The notes: generated by a model not told the origin, from the sequence alone. 64,000 nt of DNA from Butyrivibrio sp. (GCA_015056575.1 SVGA01000008.1:102412-166411); one strand, 5' to 3'. Counted from the stretch's first letter, positions 11,429 through 22,191 are shown. Made by a program: numbers and translations.

Positions 11429-13372
11429 ATGCAGGGACAGATGATATTAAACTATAACTACATAGGGGAAGCGGCAAGTCTTCTTATAAGCTGCATTCTT
11501 ATGTTTGTCATGCTTTATACAAGGCCCAAAAAGACCTATGTATACAAGTTTGTTTTTGTTGGAACCATCTGGTCCATCGCAGCCAGTATCCTGGAGATCA
11601 TAATAATCATCATCGCCAACAGGCCGGAGACTTTATATAACAGCAGAGTTTTTCCGGTACTTCTTTTAGTTTATCTAATGGTTTATAATGGGGTACTTTA
11701 CTATATCTTTTCCTATGTGAATATGATGTCCATGGCAAGGCGCAAGCAGCGCAAGGAATTTCTGATAATGTACGCCGTTTTGTCCGCGATCTATATCACT
11801 GTGCTTATCATTCGCATGGTATCAGGCAGTCTCTATAAGGTTTATCTGGAATACATTGATATATTCGGATTTGTGAGATTCTATTGTATAGCCGGGATCA
11901 TTTGCGCCGCAGTATGCTTCTATGCCACCGTTACCAACAAACATCATATTTCGAGGGTTATCTGGCATACAGTATGTATCTTTGTCCCCGTTGAGATCAT
12001 AGTTTTGCTGATGCAGCTATGGGCTGCAAAGTCCTACCATGCCATATTTGCCGGAATAACTCATTCGGCGATACTGCTTCTTGCTTTTCTTTTATTCCAC
12101 AATATTCCCTATGATGAAGAATCCGGATGCGAGAGCCAAAATGCGCTGGATGAATTTATAAAAGCAGTTATAGGGAAAAGAGCTTTCTACCTGGTATTTA
12201 CTGAGTTTAAACTTCCTTCCGTCGAGAACTTCATAAGTGAAGGTGATATTCAGATCATAGGCATAAATGCCTGTCGTTCCATAGAGGCCATCAGCAATAA
12301 GGTCAGACTGTTCAGGATCTCGGAGGACAAATTTGTAAATATTATAGATGTTTCCGACGAGAAAGCGGCCCTTGGCATGGCCAATCAGATCAGGGGTGTC
12401 TTTGACAGGGTTAAAACCGAACTTAAGCTTCCTTTCAACTACGTGATCATAACAGGAAGGGTTGATAAGCAGCTGAAGGATCCCTTTAAAATAAGACAGT
12501 TTTATGAATATCTTTCGGGCAAATTTGACGATAAGAACAACAGCTATTACTATGTGGCTGAAAAGGAAGACTACGATAATTTTGCAGATATATATGAGAT
12601 AACCTATTCCCTTAAGGATATAAGGAACAGGATGGATTATAACGATGAAAGAGTTGTTGTATATGCACAGCCCATCTACAGTGTGGATACCGATTCCTTC
12701 AGAGTAGCTGAAGCTCTTATGAGACTTAAGATAGGAGATAAGATCTATTCTCCGGATAAATTCATTCCAATAGCCGAAAAAAGCGGATGCATACATGCAC
12801 TGAGCTGTATAATGCTTGATAAGATATGCAGAGTTGTACAGGATCTGGAAAAATACTACGAATTTGACGCTATCTCCATTAACATATCCTCCAAGGAGCT
12901 GTCCAGCCGTGAGATGGACACCGATTTCCTGGATATAATCGACAAGTATGAGTTCGACGTTTCCAAGATAAGGATGGAGATAACGGAGTCTGCCATGTTT
13001 GAAGATCACAGCGCTGCAGTTGATAACATGGCAATCCTAGACAGAGCCGGAATCCAGTTGTACCTTGATGATTTCGGAACCGGTTATTCATCCTTTGAGA
13101 GAGTTATGGACTGTCCCGTTAAGACAATTAAGTTTGATAAGACTCTGCTGTACAAATCTCTTGATGATGACAGGATGGATGACATTCTTTCCTACATGAT
13201 AGAAGTTTTCAAGAAGAATGGATTTGTCACACTGGTGGAAGGTGTAGAGGATGAGCAGCAGAATAAGTATTCTATGGACAGAGGATTTGACTACATTCAG
13301 GGTTATCACTACGCTAAGCCGGAACCTATCGAGGAACTGAAGAAATATTTTACAAGAAAGAGTAACTTTTAA
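11429..13372 (+). CDS. Membrane-anchored EAL-domain c-di-GMP phosphodiesterase with degenerate GGDEF
   Basis: Several N-terminal hydrophobic segments; degenerate GGDEF (RISEDKFVNI); apparently complete EAL catalytic set: EALMRL, INISSKEL, MEITES, LDDFGTGYSSF, IKFDK, VEGVED, IQGYHYAKP. Confidence 0.9.
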   Translation: MQGQMILNYNYIGEAASLLISCILMFVMLYTRPKKTYVYKFVFVGTIWSIAASILEIIIIIIANRPETLYNSRVFPVLLLVYLMVYNGVLYYIFSYVNMMSMARRKQRKEFLIMYAVLSAIYITVLIIRMVSGSLYKVYLEYIDIFGFVRFYCIAGIICAAVCFYATVTNKHHISRVIWHTVCIFVPVEIIVLLMQLWAAKSYHAIFAGITHSAILLLAFLLFHNIPYDEESGCESQNALDEFIKAVIGKRAFYLVFTEFKLPSVENFISEGDIQIIGINACRSIEAISNKVRLFRISEDKFVNIIDVSDEKAALGMANQIRGVFDRVKTELKLPFNYVIITGRVDKQLKDPFKIRQFYEYLSGKFDDKNNSYYYVAEKEDYDNFADIYEITYSLKDIRNRMDYNDERVVVYAQPIYSVDTDSFRVAEALMRLKIGDKIYSPDKFIPIAEKSGCIHALSCIMLDKICRVVQDLEKYYEFDAISINISSKELSSREMDTDFLDIIDKYEFDVSKIRMEITESAMFEDHSAAVDNMAILDRAGIQLYLDDFGTGYSSFERVMDCPVKTIKFDKTLLYKSLDDDRMDDILSYMIEVFKKNGFVTLVEGVEDEQQNKYSMDRGFDYIQGYHYAKPEPIEELKKYFTRKSNF

Positions 13373-13390
13373 AATAGTCATGTAATGATC

Positions 13391-13430
13391 GCGGTCGGCT
13401 TTTCAAAATCGAAGGGCTGGCCGCTTTTTT
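13391..13430 (+). terminator. Probable intrinsic terminator after EAL gene
   Basis: gcggtcggcttttcaaaatcgaagggctggccgctttttt: GC-rich imperfect stem with T-run. Confidence 0.65.
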
Positions 13431-13455
13431 ATGCAAAGTCAGTAAATATGCCGCC

Positions 13456-13484
13456 TTGACACTTACGGTATGATTGTATACAAT
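13456..13484 (+). promoter_or_regulatory. Promoter TTGACA-N17-TACAAT with ATTGTATACAAT palindrome overlapping -10
   Basis: TTGACA at 13456-13461, TACAAT at 13479-13484, perfect 12-bp palindrome at 13473-13484, upstream of the citrate synthase-like/GntR/icd cluster. Confidence 0.75.
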
Positions 13485-13510
13485 TATGCAAGGAATACAA
13501 TTTCTATGAG

Positions 13511-14956
13511 GTGAGGTTGGTCATGAGCGAGTCAAGTACATTCCAAAATCGTCCGGTGACGATGAACGACAAGAATAATCTTCTTCAGATAGAAGAGCAT
13601 ATGTATATTCTTGACGATGTAGAGAAGCCGAACGTATTCAGAAACATGTTCCCCTACGAGGAAGTTCCCAAGATTCCGTTTAACGACAGGATCGTTCCCC
13701 ATAATATGCCCAAGGAAATATGGATCACCGATACAACTTTCCGTGACGGACAGCAGTCCAGGGCCCCTTATACCACCAAGCAGATAGTTGATATTTACGA
13801 TATGCTGCATAAGCTTGGCGGCCCCAACGGCATGATAAGACAGAGTGAGTTTTTCCTGTACAGTAAGAGTGACAGGGATGCTGTCTATAAGTGTATGGAG
13901 AGGGGCTATGAATTCCCCGAGGTCACCAGTTGGATCAGGGCAAGTGAAGAAGACTTCAAGCTGGTAAAAGAGATCGGAATGAAAGAAACGGGTATTCTGG
14001 TCAGCTGCTCAGACTACCACATTTTCCTTAAACTTAAGATGACAAGGCGTCAGGCCCTTGAACACTATCTTTCAATTATAAGGGCATGTCTTGAAGAGGG
14101 TATCAGCCCAAGGTGCCATCTTGAGGATATAACAAGAGCCGATATCTACGGCTTCGTTGTTCCATTCTGCGTGGAACTTATGAAGCTCAAGGATGAATAT
14201 AAGATACCTATCAAGGTAAGAGCCTGTGATACCATGGGATACGGAGTAAACTTCTCAGGTGCCGTTATTCCCAGAAGTGTACAGGGCATTATCTATGCCA
14301 TCAACACCAATGCCGGTGTACCCAGCGAGCTTATTGAGTGGCACGGACATAACGACTTCTACAAGGCGGTTACAAATTCCACAACAGCCTGGCTGTACGG
14401 ATGCTGCTCTGTTAATACATCACTTTTCGGAATCGGTGAGAGAACGGGTAATACACCTCTTGAAGCTATGGTGTTTGAGTACGCCCAGCTCAAAGGGCAT
14501 CTTAACGGAATGGACACCAAGGTTATCACAGAGCTTGCTGAGTACTATGAGAAGGAGGTAGGCTTTACGGTACCTGCCAATACACCTTTTGTGGGTAAAA
14601 ACTTCAATGTAACAAGAGCAGGGATCCACGCCGACGGACTTCTTAAGAATGAGGAGATATACAATATCTTCGATACAGAGAAATTCCTGGGAAGGCCTCC
14701 CGTAAGCGCAGTTTCTAATACATCAGGCCTTGCGGGCATAGCGCATTGGATCAATATCCACTACAAGCTTAAGGATGAGCATGCTCTTACAAAGCAGTCT
14801 CCTCTGGTTACAAAGATCAAGGAGTGGGTTGATGCTGAATATGCAGGCGGCAGAGTAACCGTCATGACTGACAAGGAGCTTGTGAGGGAGATAGAAAAAG
14901 TCGGAAACGAGCTTGGCATCAGGGTACAGGAAGGAGAGGTCATTACTGTAAAATGA
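13511..14956 (+). CDS. DRE-TIM metallolyase superfamily synthase; probable Re-citrate synthase (isopropylmalate/homocitrate synthase-like)
   Basis: ITDTTFRDGQQSRAPYT, EWHGHNDFYKAVTN and TRAGIHADGL are HMGL-like synthase motifs. Linkage to icd favours Re-citrate synthase over LeuA. The true start may be the internal ATG of MSESSTF. Confidence 0.75.
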   Translation: MRLVMSESSTFQNRPVTMNDKNNLLQIEEHMYILDDVEKPNVFRNMFPYEEVPKIPFNDRIVPHNMPKEIWITDTTFRDGQQSRAPYTTKQIVDIYDMLHKLGGPNGMIRQSEFFLYSKSDRDAVYKCMERGYEFPEVTSWIRASEEDFKLVKEIGMKETGILVSCSDYHIFLKLKMTRRQALEHYLSIIRACLEEGISPRCHLEDITRADIYGFVVPFCVELMKLKDEYKIPIKVRACDTMGYGVNFSGAVIPRSVQGIIYAINTNAGVPSELIEWHGHNDFYKAVTNSTTAWLYGCCSVNTSLFGIGERTGNTPLEAMVFEYAQLKGHLNGMDTKVITELAEYYEKEVGFTVPANTPFVGKNFNVTRAGIHADGLLKNEEIYNIFDTEKFLGRPPVSAVSNTSGLAGIAHWINIHYKLKDEHALTKQSPLVTKIKEWVDAEYAGGRVTVMTDKELVREIEKVGNELGIRVQEGEVITVK

Positions 14957-14967
14957 CCGTATAAAAA

Positions 14968-15648
14968 ATGGAAAACAGAGATTTAAAGCAGGAAGTAACC
15001 GATAAATATTCCTTAAGAGGCAGAGTGTTCCACAGGATCCGAGAGGATATCCTCAACGGTAAATACAAGGATCACGAAGAACTCAAGGAGGTTGCCATCG
15101 GCCAGGAACTGGGGGTATCCAGAACTCCCGTCAGAGAGGCTTTCAGACAACTGGAGCTGGAGGGACTTATTCAGATCATTCCCAACAGGGGAGCCTATGT
15201 CACCGGCATCAAAGTCAAGGATATAGAGGATATCTATATGATCAGATCCAAGCTGGAAGGCCTTTGCGCCAGATGGGCCTGTGAGCACATTACAAAGGAG
15301 CAGCTTGAGGAGATGGAGGAGAACATATATCTTGCCGAATTCCACGCTGCAAGGGGCCACATGGAGCAGATGGCTGAACTGGATAACCGATTCCATACTA
15401 TTCTCTATGAGTCATGTAATTCCAAGATGCTTGAGCATCTTCTAAAGGACTATCATCAGTATGTGTGGAGAGTGAGGCAGAAGACTCTTTCCAGCAGCAG
15501 AGGTGCTGTTTCCAACGTTGAGCATAAGTACATCATGGAAGCGATCAAGGAGAAAAACCCCGATAAGGCGGAAGAACTGGCTAACCAGCATATGATCAAC
15601 GCTTTCGATAATATGGTGGATAACGGACTGCTTGAGATGTTTGATTAA
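14968..15648 (+). CDS. GntR family transcriptional regulator (FCD/FadR-type)
   Basis: N-terminal winged helix (LGVSRTPVREAFRQLELEGLIQIIPNRGAYV) plus alpha-helical FCD-like C-terminus (DIYMIRSKLEGLCARWA; DNRFHTILYE). Confidence 0.9.
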   Translation: MENRDLKQEVTDKYSLRGRVFHRIREDILNGKYKDHEELKEVAIGQELGVSRTPVREAFRQLELEGLIQIIPNRGAYVTGIKVKDIEDIYMIRSKLEGLCARWACEHITKEQLEEMEENIYLAEFHAARGHMEQMAELDNRFHTILYESCNSKMLEHLLKDYHQYVWRVRQKTLSSSRGAVSNVEHKYIMEAIKEKNPDKAEELANQHMINAFDNMVDNGLLEMFD

Positions 15649-15687
15649 AATGGTTCTTTTATCATAATATACGGAGAGGAATGACCT

Positions 15688-16893
15688 ATGAGCAAGATTC
15701 AGATGACAACCCCAATTGTTGAGATGGACGGGGACGAGATGACAAGAGTACTGTGGCAGATGATCAAGGATAAGCTGATCCTGCCTTATATTGATCTTAA
15801 GAGTGAGTATTATGACCTCGGCCTTAAGAAAAGAGACGAGACCGATGATCAGATAACCGTGGACAGTGCCAATGCCACCCTGAAATACGGGGTTGCCGTT
15901 AAATGTGCCACCATTACTCCCAACAATGAGCGCGTTGAGGAGTACGGACTCAAGAAGATGTGGAAGAGCCCCAACGGCACCATCAGAGCCATTCTTGACG
16001 GAACCGTGTTCAGGACTCCCATTATGGTAAAGGGAATAGAACCCAATGTAAGAACCTGGACAAGTCCCATAACACTTGCAAGACATGCCTATGGTGATGT
16101 ATATAAGAACGTAGAGATCAGAGTTCCCGGTCCCGGTAAGGCAGAGCTTCTTTTTACAGGCGAGGACGGGACTGAGATCAGAAAGACCATCCACGAGTTC
16201 GACGAGCCCGGGATTATCCAGGGAGTACACAATAAGGATTCATCCATAAAGAGCTTTGCAAGAGCCTGCTTTAAGTATGCTCTTTCCGAGAAAAAAGAAC
16301 TGTGGCTGGGAACCAAGGATACCATCAGCAAGACCTACGACAGAAGATTCCGGGAGATCTTTGATGAAGTCTTTGAGGCAGAGTTTAAGGAGGAGTTTGA
16401 GAAGGCAGGAATCACATACTTCTACACTCTTATTGACGATGCCGTAGCCAGAGTAATGAAGTCCAAGGGCGGCTTCATCTGGGCCTGTAAAAATTATGAT
16501 GGCGATGTTATGAGCGATATGGTATCATCAGCTTTTGGATCACTTGCCATGATGACTTCCGTTCTCGTTTCTCCCACAGGAGTATATGAGTACGAGGCAG
16601 CTCACGGTACAGTGCAGAGACACTATTACAAGTATCTGAAGGGAGAGCCTACATCCACCAATCCTGTGGCAACGATATTTGCATGGACAGGAGCCTTAAG
16701 AAAGAGAGGCGAGCTGGATGGAATTTTGGAACTTTGCGACTGGGCGGATAAAATGGAGAGAGCAACCCTTTCTGTTATCGAATCCGGACGCATGACGGGA
16801 GACCTGGCTCTTATAACTTCACTTCCAAATCCTAAGAAGCTTGGAAGCGAAGAGTTTTTGGATGCGATCGCAGAAGAATTTGGAGCATGTTAA
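15688..16893 (+). CDS. icd: NADP-dependent isocitrate dehydrogenase
   Basis: [84 protein letters not shown]. Confidence 0.95.
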   Translation: MSKIQMTTPIVEMDGDEMTRVLWQMIKDKLILPYIDLKSEYYDLGLKKRDETDDQITVDSANATLKYGVAVKCATITPNNERVEEYGLKKMWKSPNGTIRAILDGTVFRTPIMVKGIEPNVRTWTSPITLARHAYGDVYKNVEIRVPGPGKAELLFTGEDGTEIRKTIHEFDEPGIIQGVHNKDSSIKSFARACFKYALSEKKELWLGTKDTISKTYDRRFREIFDEVFEAEFKEEFEKAGITYFYTLIDDAVARVMKSKGGFIWACKNYDGDVMSDMVSSAFGSLAMMTSVLVSPTGVYEYEAAHGTVQRHYYKYLKGEPTSTNPVATIFAWTGALRKRGELDGILELCDWADKMERATLSVIESGRMTGDLALITSLPNPKKLGSEEFLDAIAEEFGAC

Positions 16894-18861
16894 ATGATTC
16901 TTTCGATTCACGGAGTAACTAAAAGCTTTGATGGAAAGGACATCCTAAGGGATGCCTCTTTTCATGTGGAAAATAATGAAAAGGTAGCTGTTGTGGGCAT
17001 TAACGGAGCGGGTAAAACCACGCTTCTAAAGCTCATTATAGGAGAACTTACCGCGGATGAGGGCGAGATCACATTTTCCAAGGATGTCACCTTCGGATAC
17101 CTTGCCCAGAATCAGAATATAGACAGCGGCAACACGATCTACGAGGAGCTTAAAGAGGTCAAAAAAGATGTGATAGACCTTGAGGAGAGCATCAGAGCCG
17201 CAGAAGAGGATATGAAACACCTTCAGGGGGAAGCTCTTGAACAGCTCCTCAACAGATACACCGCCATGAGCGAAGAGTTCAAGCACAAGGAAGGCTATGC
17301 CTGGAAGAGCCAGGTGCTGGGAGTTGCCAGAGGTCTTGGCTTTGCCGATGAGGAACTTGATAAAAGTATTGCAACTTTATCCGGTGGCCAGAAAACCCGT
17401 GTGGCACTGGGGAAGCTTCTTTTGCAGAATCCTGATCTTATCATCCTTGACGAGCCCACAAACCATCTTGATATGAGTGCCATAAGATGGCTTGAAAATT
17501 ATCTCCTTAACTATAAGGGTGCGGTGATGATCGTATCCCACGACAGATATTTCCTGGACAAGATCACCGACAAGGTCATTGAGGTGGAGAACTGCAGAGT
17601 ATCATCCTTTACAGGCAATTACAGTGCCTATGCCGTTAAGAAGGAGCAGAAGCGCGCCATAGAGTGGAATGCCTATATCAAGCAGCAGGCTGAGATCAAG
17701 CACCAGGAGGAGGTCATTGCCAAGCTTAAATCCTTTAACAGGGAGAAATCCATAAAGAGGGCTGAGAGCCGCGAAAAGATGCTGGATAAGATTGAGGTCC
17801 TGGATAAACCCATGGATGTCAACGACAGCATGAAGATCACTTTAAAACCCATCTGTGAGAGCGGCAATGACGTACTTACCGTAGAGGGACTTGCAAAGTC
17901 CTTTGGAAGTGAAAAGCTCTTTTCCGGCCTTGGATTTGAGATCAAAAAAGGTGAGCACGTGGCCATTATTGGCGATAACGGAACCGGGAAAACAACACTC
18001 CTTAAGATAATTAACAGAGCCGAGAGAATGGATGAAGGTACAATTACCCTTGGTGCTAAGGTTCAGATTGGTTATTACGATCAGGAGCACCATGTTCTCC
18101 ACGATGAGAAGACTCTTTTCCAGGAGATTTCTGACGCTTATCCAACTCTTAACAATACTGAGATCCGCAACACCCTTGCGGCATTTCTTTTCACCGGAGA
18201 GGACGTATTTAAGCGCATCGGCGACCTTTCGGGAGGAGAGAAGGGAAGGGTAAGTCTTGCGAAGCTCATGCTCTCGGATGCGAACTTCCTCATCCTTGAT
18301 GAGCCTACAAACCATCTGGATATCACCAGCAAAGAGATACTGGAGAGTGCCATCGCAGGTTATGAGGGCACTGTTCTGTATGTGAGTCATGACCGTTACT
18401 TTATCAATAAGACTGCCACAAGGATACTGGACCTTACAGGGGGCCAGCTGGTTAACTATATCGGCAACTATGACTACTACATGGAGCATGTGGACGAGAG
18501 GATGCAAAGGCTCCTTGGAGGGGCAGATGCCGAAACTGCAAGCGGAAGGACCACCGGCACAAGGATAGGTACTGTAGCAGGTACATCATCTTCTGATAAG
18601 AATTCTGACGGTGCTCTTGACTGGAAGGCCCAGAAGGAAGCCCAGGCCAAAAAGAGAAAGCAGGAAGCTGCTCTTAAGAAGTGCGAAGAGGAGATTGCAA
18701 AGCTTGAAGAAAGAGATTCCCAAATTACCCTGGAACTTTCTGACCCTTCGGTAGGAACAGATCTTGCAAAGCTTAGAAAGCTCACCGATGAGCAAAACGA
18801 GATCGGAGAAAGACTGTCAGAGTTATATGATCAGTGGGAATCATTGTCTGAAGATGGGTGA
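16894..18861 (+). CDS. ABC-F family ATPase
   Basis: Two ABC cassettes ([88 protein letters not shown]), a charged linker and no transmembrane domain. Confidence 0.92.
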   Translation: MILSIHGVTKSFDGKDILRDASFHVENNEKVAVVGINGAGKTTLLKLIIGELTADEGEITFSKDVTFGYLAQNQNIDSGNTIYEELKEVKKDVIDLEESIRAAEEDMKHLQGEALEQLLNRYTAMSEEFKHKEGYAWKSQVLGVARGLGFADEELDKSIATLSGGQKTRVALGKLLLQNPDLIILDEPTNHLDMSAIRWLENYLLNYKGAVMIVSHDRYFLDKITDKVIEVENCRVSSFTGNYSAYAVKKEQKRAIEWNAYIKQQAEIKHQEEVIAKLKSFNREKSIKRAESREKMLDKIEVLDKPMDVNDSMKITLKPICESGNDVLTVEGLAKSFGSEKLFSGLGFEIKKGEHVAIIGDNGTGKTTLLKIINRAERMDEGTITLGAKVQIGYYDQEHHVLHDEKTLFQEISDAYPTLNNTEIRNTLAAFLFTGEDVFKRIGDLSGGEKGRVSLAKLMLSDANFLILDEPTNHLDITSKEILESAIAGYEGTVLYVSHDRYFINKTATRILDLTGGQLVNYIGNYDYYMEHVDERMQRLLGGADAETASGRTTGTRIGTVAGTSSSDKNSDGALDWKAQKEAQAKKRKQEAALKKCEEEIAKLEERDSQITLELSDPSVGTDLAKLRKLTDEQNEIGERLSELYDQWESLSEDG

Positions 18862-18945
18862 TGTCCTGTAATAGAAGTTGACCAATTCAGACTGTAAAGC
18901 TATAATGAATTGGATTCGAATTGTAATTTCTGCGAGGATATTGCT

Positions 18946-19578
18946 TTGAACAGTTTATATATACCATTTCTGTGGGAGCTTCTGTTTGTTCTTGCCACAA
19001 TAGTCTTTCCCAAGGATACATTTTATCTTTTTTTTGTATTCTATCTGGGACTTCTGTACTATTTTTACTTTTTTTACAAACAGTTCTCATTCCGCAAGCT
19101 CTATAAGAATCTGGGAAGAATAGTGACCTTCTGGATACCCGTACTGCTGACCTTTGCGGGTATGTATCTGGCCAATTATATCAGGCTGCATCTTTTCCCT
19201 GAGATATTTGACATTACCAAGGACGGAACGGTCTCTATTATCTACCACAATGATCTTTTTCCAACACTTTTATATGCGCTGATGATGATCGTTCTTAAGC
19301 CTGTGGCTGAAGAACTGTTTTTCAGGAAGGCAATGATCAAGTTCGGAAGCAGGAAGAAGGTATTTGCCTTCACTCTCCTGAGTCTTATTTTGTGTGCGCT
19401 TTCAAGAGCTCACGGACTTCTTGGGATAGCAGAGTGGATGCTTATGGCACTGCCTGTTACCATTGCCTATGTTGCCACCAGAAATATCTATATTTCCCTT
19501 ATGGCTCATGTTCTTTTTGAATTCTTTGACAATATCTATTCAGTTGTGTATACTATCGTGAGGATATTCAATAGATAA
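18946..19578 (+). CDS. CPBP family intramembrane metalloprotease
   Basis: Multiple TM segments with the EELFFRK (EExxxR) motif and a C-terminal HVLFEFFDN motif. TTG start at 18946 with GAGGA upstream is preferred. Confidence 0.75.
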   Translation: MNSLYIPFLWELLFVLATIVFPKDTFYLFFVFYLGLLYYFYFFYKQFSFRKLYKNLGRIVTFWIPVLLTFAGMYLANYIRLHLFPEIFDITKDGTVSIIYHNDLFPTLLYALMMIVLKPVAEELFFRKAMIKFGSRKKVFAFTLLSLILCALSRAHGLLGIAEWMLMALPVTIAYVATRNIYISLMAHVLFEFFDNIYSVVYTIVRIFNR

Positions 19579-19770
19579 ACTTTTTTAAAATCGGTTGATT
19601 TTTTTTATTTATTGATGTATTTTTTCTATATACGCAAGTTTTTTGTTATGTTCTTTAAACACACGCATTTATGATGCAGTCGTTTTTAATCCCAGGAGAT
19701 TTTTTATTCAAGACATAATAAGCAACACAAAACCGGCGCCGGGGACTGTTTGGCGCAGAATGGAGTAAAT

Positions 19771-21252
19771 TTGAGAGAGAAGTACGAGACACTAAAACTT
19801 AACGACCTCAGAGACATTGCCAAGAAACGTGGCATTAAGGGTGCTACATCCATGAAGAAGGCAGAGATCATCGATCTTATGTGTGAGCTGGATGAGAAGG
19901 AAGCCAGGGAAAAAGAGGCTGCCAAGGATAACGCCAAGCCCGCAAAGAAGAGAGAGAATGCTGAGGAGAAGCCGGCTAAGCCTGCGGGAAGGAAAAAGAA
20001 GATCGTTGTTACCACGGGTAATGCAGCGCCTGCCCCTGCCCCAGACGAGGAGAAGCATGAGAAGGCTCCTGTGGAGGAGAAAAAGGCTGCTCCTGCAGTA
20101 AAAGAAGAGGCTGAGGAAGAAGATTTTGACGGCGATATTGCTTCAGGTATCCTTGAAGTAATGCAGGACGGATACGGATTCATCAGGTGCGAGAATTATC
20201 TTCCCGGAGAGAACGACGTTTACGTTGCTCCAAGCCTTATAAGAAGATTTAATTTAAAGACCGGAGATATCCTTAAGGGATATTCAAGAGCCAAGAAGGA
20301 AACAGATAAGTTTGCAGCACTTGCCAAGCTTGATTCCGTTAACGGCTTCAGGCCCGAGGTCGCAGCCGGAAGATGGGATTTCGAGAAGATGACGCCCGTA
20401 TTCCCGGACAGCAAGATTGTTCTTGAACAGCCCGGATGCTCGGTTGCCATGAGGATCATGGACCTTATGTGTCCCATAGGAAAGGGACAGAGAGGTATGA
20501 TCGTATCCCCGCCCAAGGCCGGTAAGACAACACTTCTTAAGGAAGTGGCCAAGTCAATTCTTAAGAACAGCAAAGACATTCATCTTATTATTCTTCTTAT
20601 TGATGAGAGACCTGAGGAAGTTACTGATATCAAGGAGTCCATTGAGGGACCCAATGCAGAGGTTATCTATTCAACCTTCGATGAGCTTCCCGAGCATCAT
20701 AAGAGAGTTGCCGAGATGGTAATAGAAAGAGCTAAAAGACTTGTAGAGCACGGCAAGGACGTATGTATCCTCCTTGATTCCATCACAAGACTTACCAGAG
20801 CTTATAACCTGGTAGTTCCTCCTTCAGGAAGAACACTTTCAGGCGGTCTTGATCCTGCCGCTCTTCATATGCCCAAGAGATTCTTTGGTGCAGCCAGAAA
20901 CATGAGAGAGGGCGGAAGCCTTACGATCCTGGCTACAGCACTTATTGAGACAGGCTCCAAGATGGACGATGTTATCTACGAGGAATTCAAGGGAACAGGT
21001 AACATGGAAATGGTTCTCGACAGAAAGCTTCAGGAAAAGAGAATCTTCCCTGCCATCAATATTCCCAAGTCCAGTACCAGAAGAGAGGATCTGCTGCTTA
21101 ATTCAGAGGAGCTTACTGCAATTAACAGTCTTAGAAAGGGCTTTAACAGCATGAAGGCTGACGATGCGGTAGATCAGTGCATCAACCTCTTTTCCAAGAC
21201 CCGTAATAATGTGGAATTTGTCCGCATGGTTGAGAAACAGATAAGATTCTGA
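19771..21252 (+). CDS. rho: Transcription termination factor Rho
   Basis: [25 protein letters not shown]-terminal domain, [36 protein letters not shown] and [14 protein letters not shown] at 19771 has GGAG upstream. Confidence 0.95.
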   Translation: MREKYETLKLNDLRDIAKKRGIKGATSMKKAEIIDLMCELDEKEAREKEAAKDNAKPAKKRENAEEKPAKPAGRKKKIVVTTGNAAPAPAPDEEKHEKAPVEEKKAAPAVKEEAEEEDFDGDIASGILEVMQDGYGFIRCENYLPGENDVYVAPSLIRRFNLKTGDILKGYSRAKKETDKFAALAKLDSVNGFRPEVAAGRWDFEKMTPVFPDSKIVLEQPGCSVAMRIMDLMCPIGKGQRGMIVSPPKAGKTTLLKEVAKSILKNSKDIHLIILLIDERPEEVTDIKESIEGPNAEVIYSTFDELPEHHKRVAEMVIERAKRLVEHGKDVCILLDSITRLTRAYNLVVPPSGRTLSGGLDPAALHMPKRFFGAARNMREGGSLTILATALIETGSKMDDVIYEEFKGTGNMEMVLDRKLQEKRIFPAINIPKSSTRREDLLLNSEELTAINSLRKGFNSMKADDAVDQCINLFSKTRNNVEFVRMVEKQIRF

Positions 21253-21271
21253 TATAACCCCAAAAGGGGAT

Positions 21272-21330
21272 AAAAAGGGACGGGGCAGGTGATCCGTGAA
21301 TGCGGAACACCGGCCTCGTCCTTTAAGTTT
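21272..21330. terminator. Long imperfect GC-rich hairpin between rho and the convergent PilZ gene
   Basis: aaagggacggggcaggtgatccgtgaatgcggaacaccggcctcgtccttt folds into an extended stem with small bulges. Confidence 0.75.
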
Positions 21331-21342
21331 CTGCTCTTTTTA

Positions 21343-22191
21343 TCATACATCTCTAAGATCAAGAAGATTAGCTATTTCCCTGGCCTGTTTGGCCATTTTC
21401 TCGTCTCTTTTCTGTTCCCGAAGAGTTTTGCCCGAAGATGAAGCTGAAGGAGTGATAGTGATGGTAGTGGGCTTTTCCGGGATCAGATCCTTGGCAAGAT
21501 CTTCCTCTACCTCCATGATCTGCTGCTCCTGTGGAATATCGGGATTGAGTGAGGTCTCAGGAGCTTTATCCAGCTCGGTCGCAGCCTTCTTCTTGGAAGA
21601 CAAAAGACCTATGAGATCCACATTTAAGTTTGAAATACTGCAACCAACCGCGTCCTTGCCCTGTACTTCAAATTTGCGGACAACCATGGTGGTTATCTCA
21701 TAGTTATGTAAAGTTGCTCCGTATCTGAACATTACATTGAGAGTATCCCCAACCTTGACATTGGTGCCGCGCTCCAAAACAAGAGAGATGCCTCTCATGG
21801 AAATGTCATGGACCAGACAGTTCTTAAGATCCTGGTTATTGCCGTTTATGGACATAAGTCCCAGCTTCTCGATATAGAAGCGTTCTGCCTTTCTGGTGTT
21901 CTCCGGTACAAGCTTGGATGAACTTCGGATCAGGTGAAAATTACCATAACGGGTCTTGACCGGGGTGATGGTGGTGGACATGAACTTATAGACTCTGCCG
22001 TCACGCTTGTTTCGGATCTCAACGTTGGAAGGCTCAAGGAACTGCATGTATTTGCCAAAATACTCCATGGGTTTGACTAAAAGACCGGCTGATACACCGA
22101 AAATAGCCTCGGTAAGAAGAACGATACCGTGGTCATTGATCGAAGCATGGATTTTGACTTCCGAGCCGTTAGAAATATCGTTGATATTCAT
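21343..22191 (-). CDS. PilZ domain protein (YcgR-like two-domain arrangement)
   Basis: RKAERFYIEKLG then HDISMRGISLVLERG resembles the RxxxR...DxSxxG motif; N-terminal region resembles a YcgR-N-type beta domain; C-terminal low-complexity tail. Confidence 0.75.
   Translation of the reverse strand: MNINDISNGSEVKIHASINDHGIVLLTEAIFGVSAGLLVKPMEYFGKYMQFLEPSNVEIRNKRDGRVYKFMSTTITPVKTRYGNFHLIRSSSKLVPENTRKAERFYIEKLGLMSINGNNQDLKNCLVHDISMRGISLVLERGTNVKVGDTLNVMFRYGATLHNYEITTMVVRKFEVQGKDAVGCSISNLNVDLIGLLSSKKKAATELDKAPETSLNPDIPQEQQIMEVEEDLAKDLIPEKPTTITITPSASSSGKTLREQKRDEKMAKQAREIANLLDLRDV

Noticed and set aside
12092-13009. 305-aa minus-strand ORF
   Set aside because: Antisense to the EAL protein gene with all catalytic motifs in the plus frame.
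15442-16230. 262-aa minus-strand ORF
   Set aside because: Antisense to the GntR gene end and icd; no recognisable domain.
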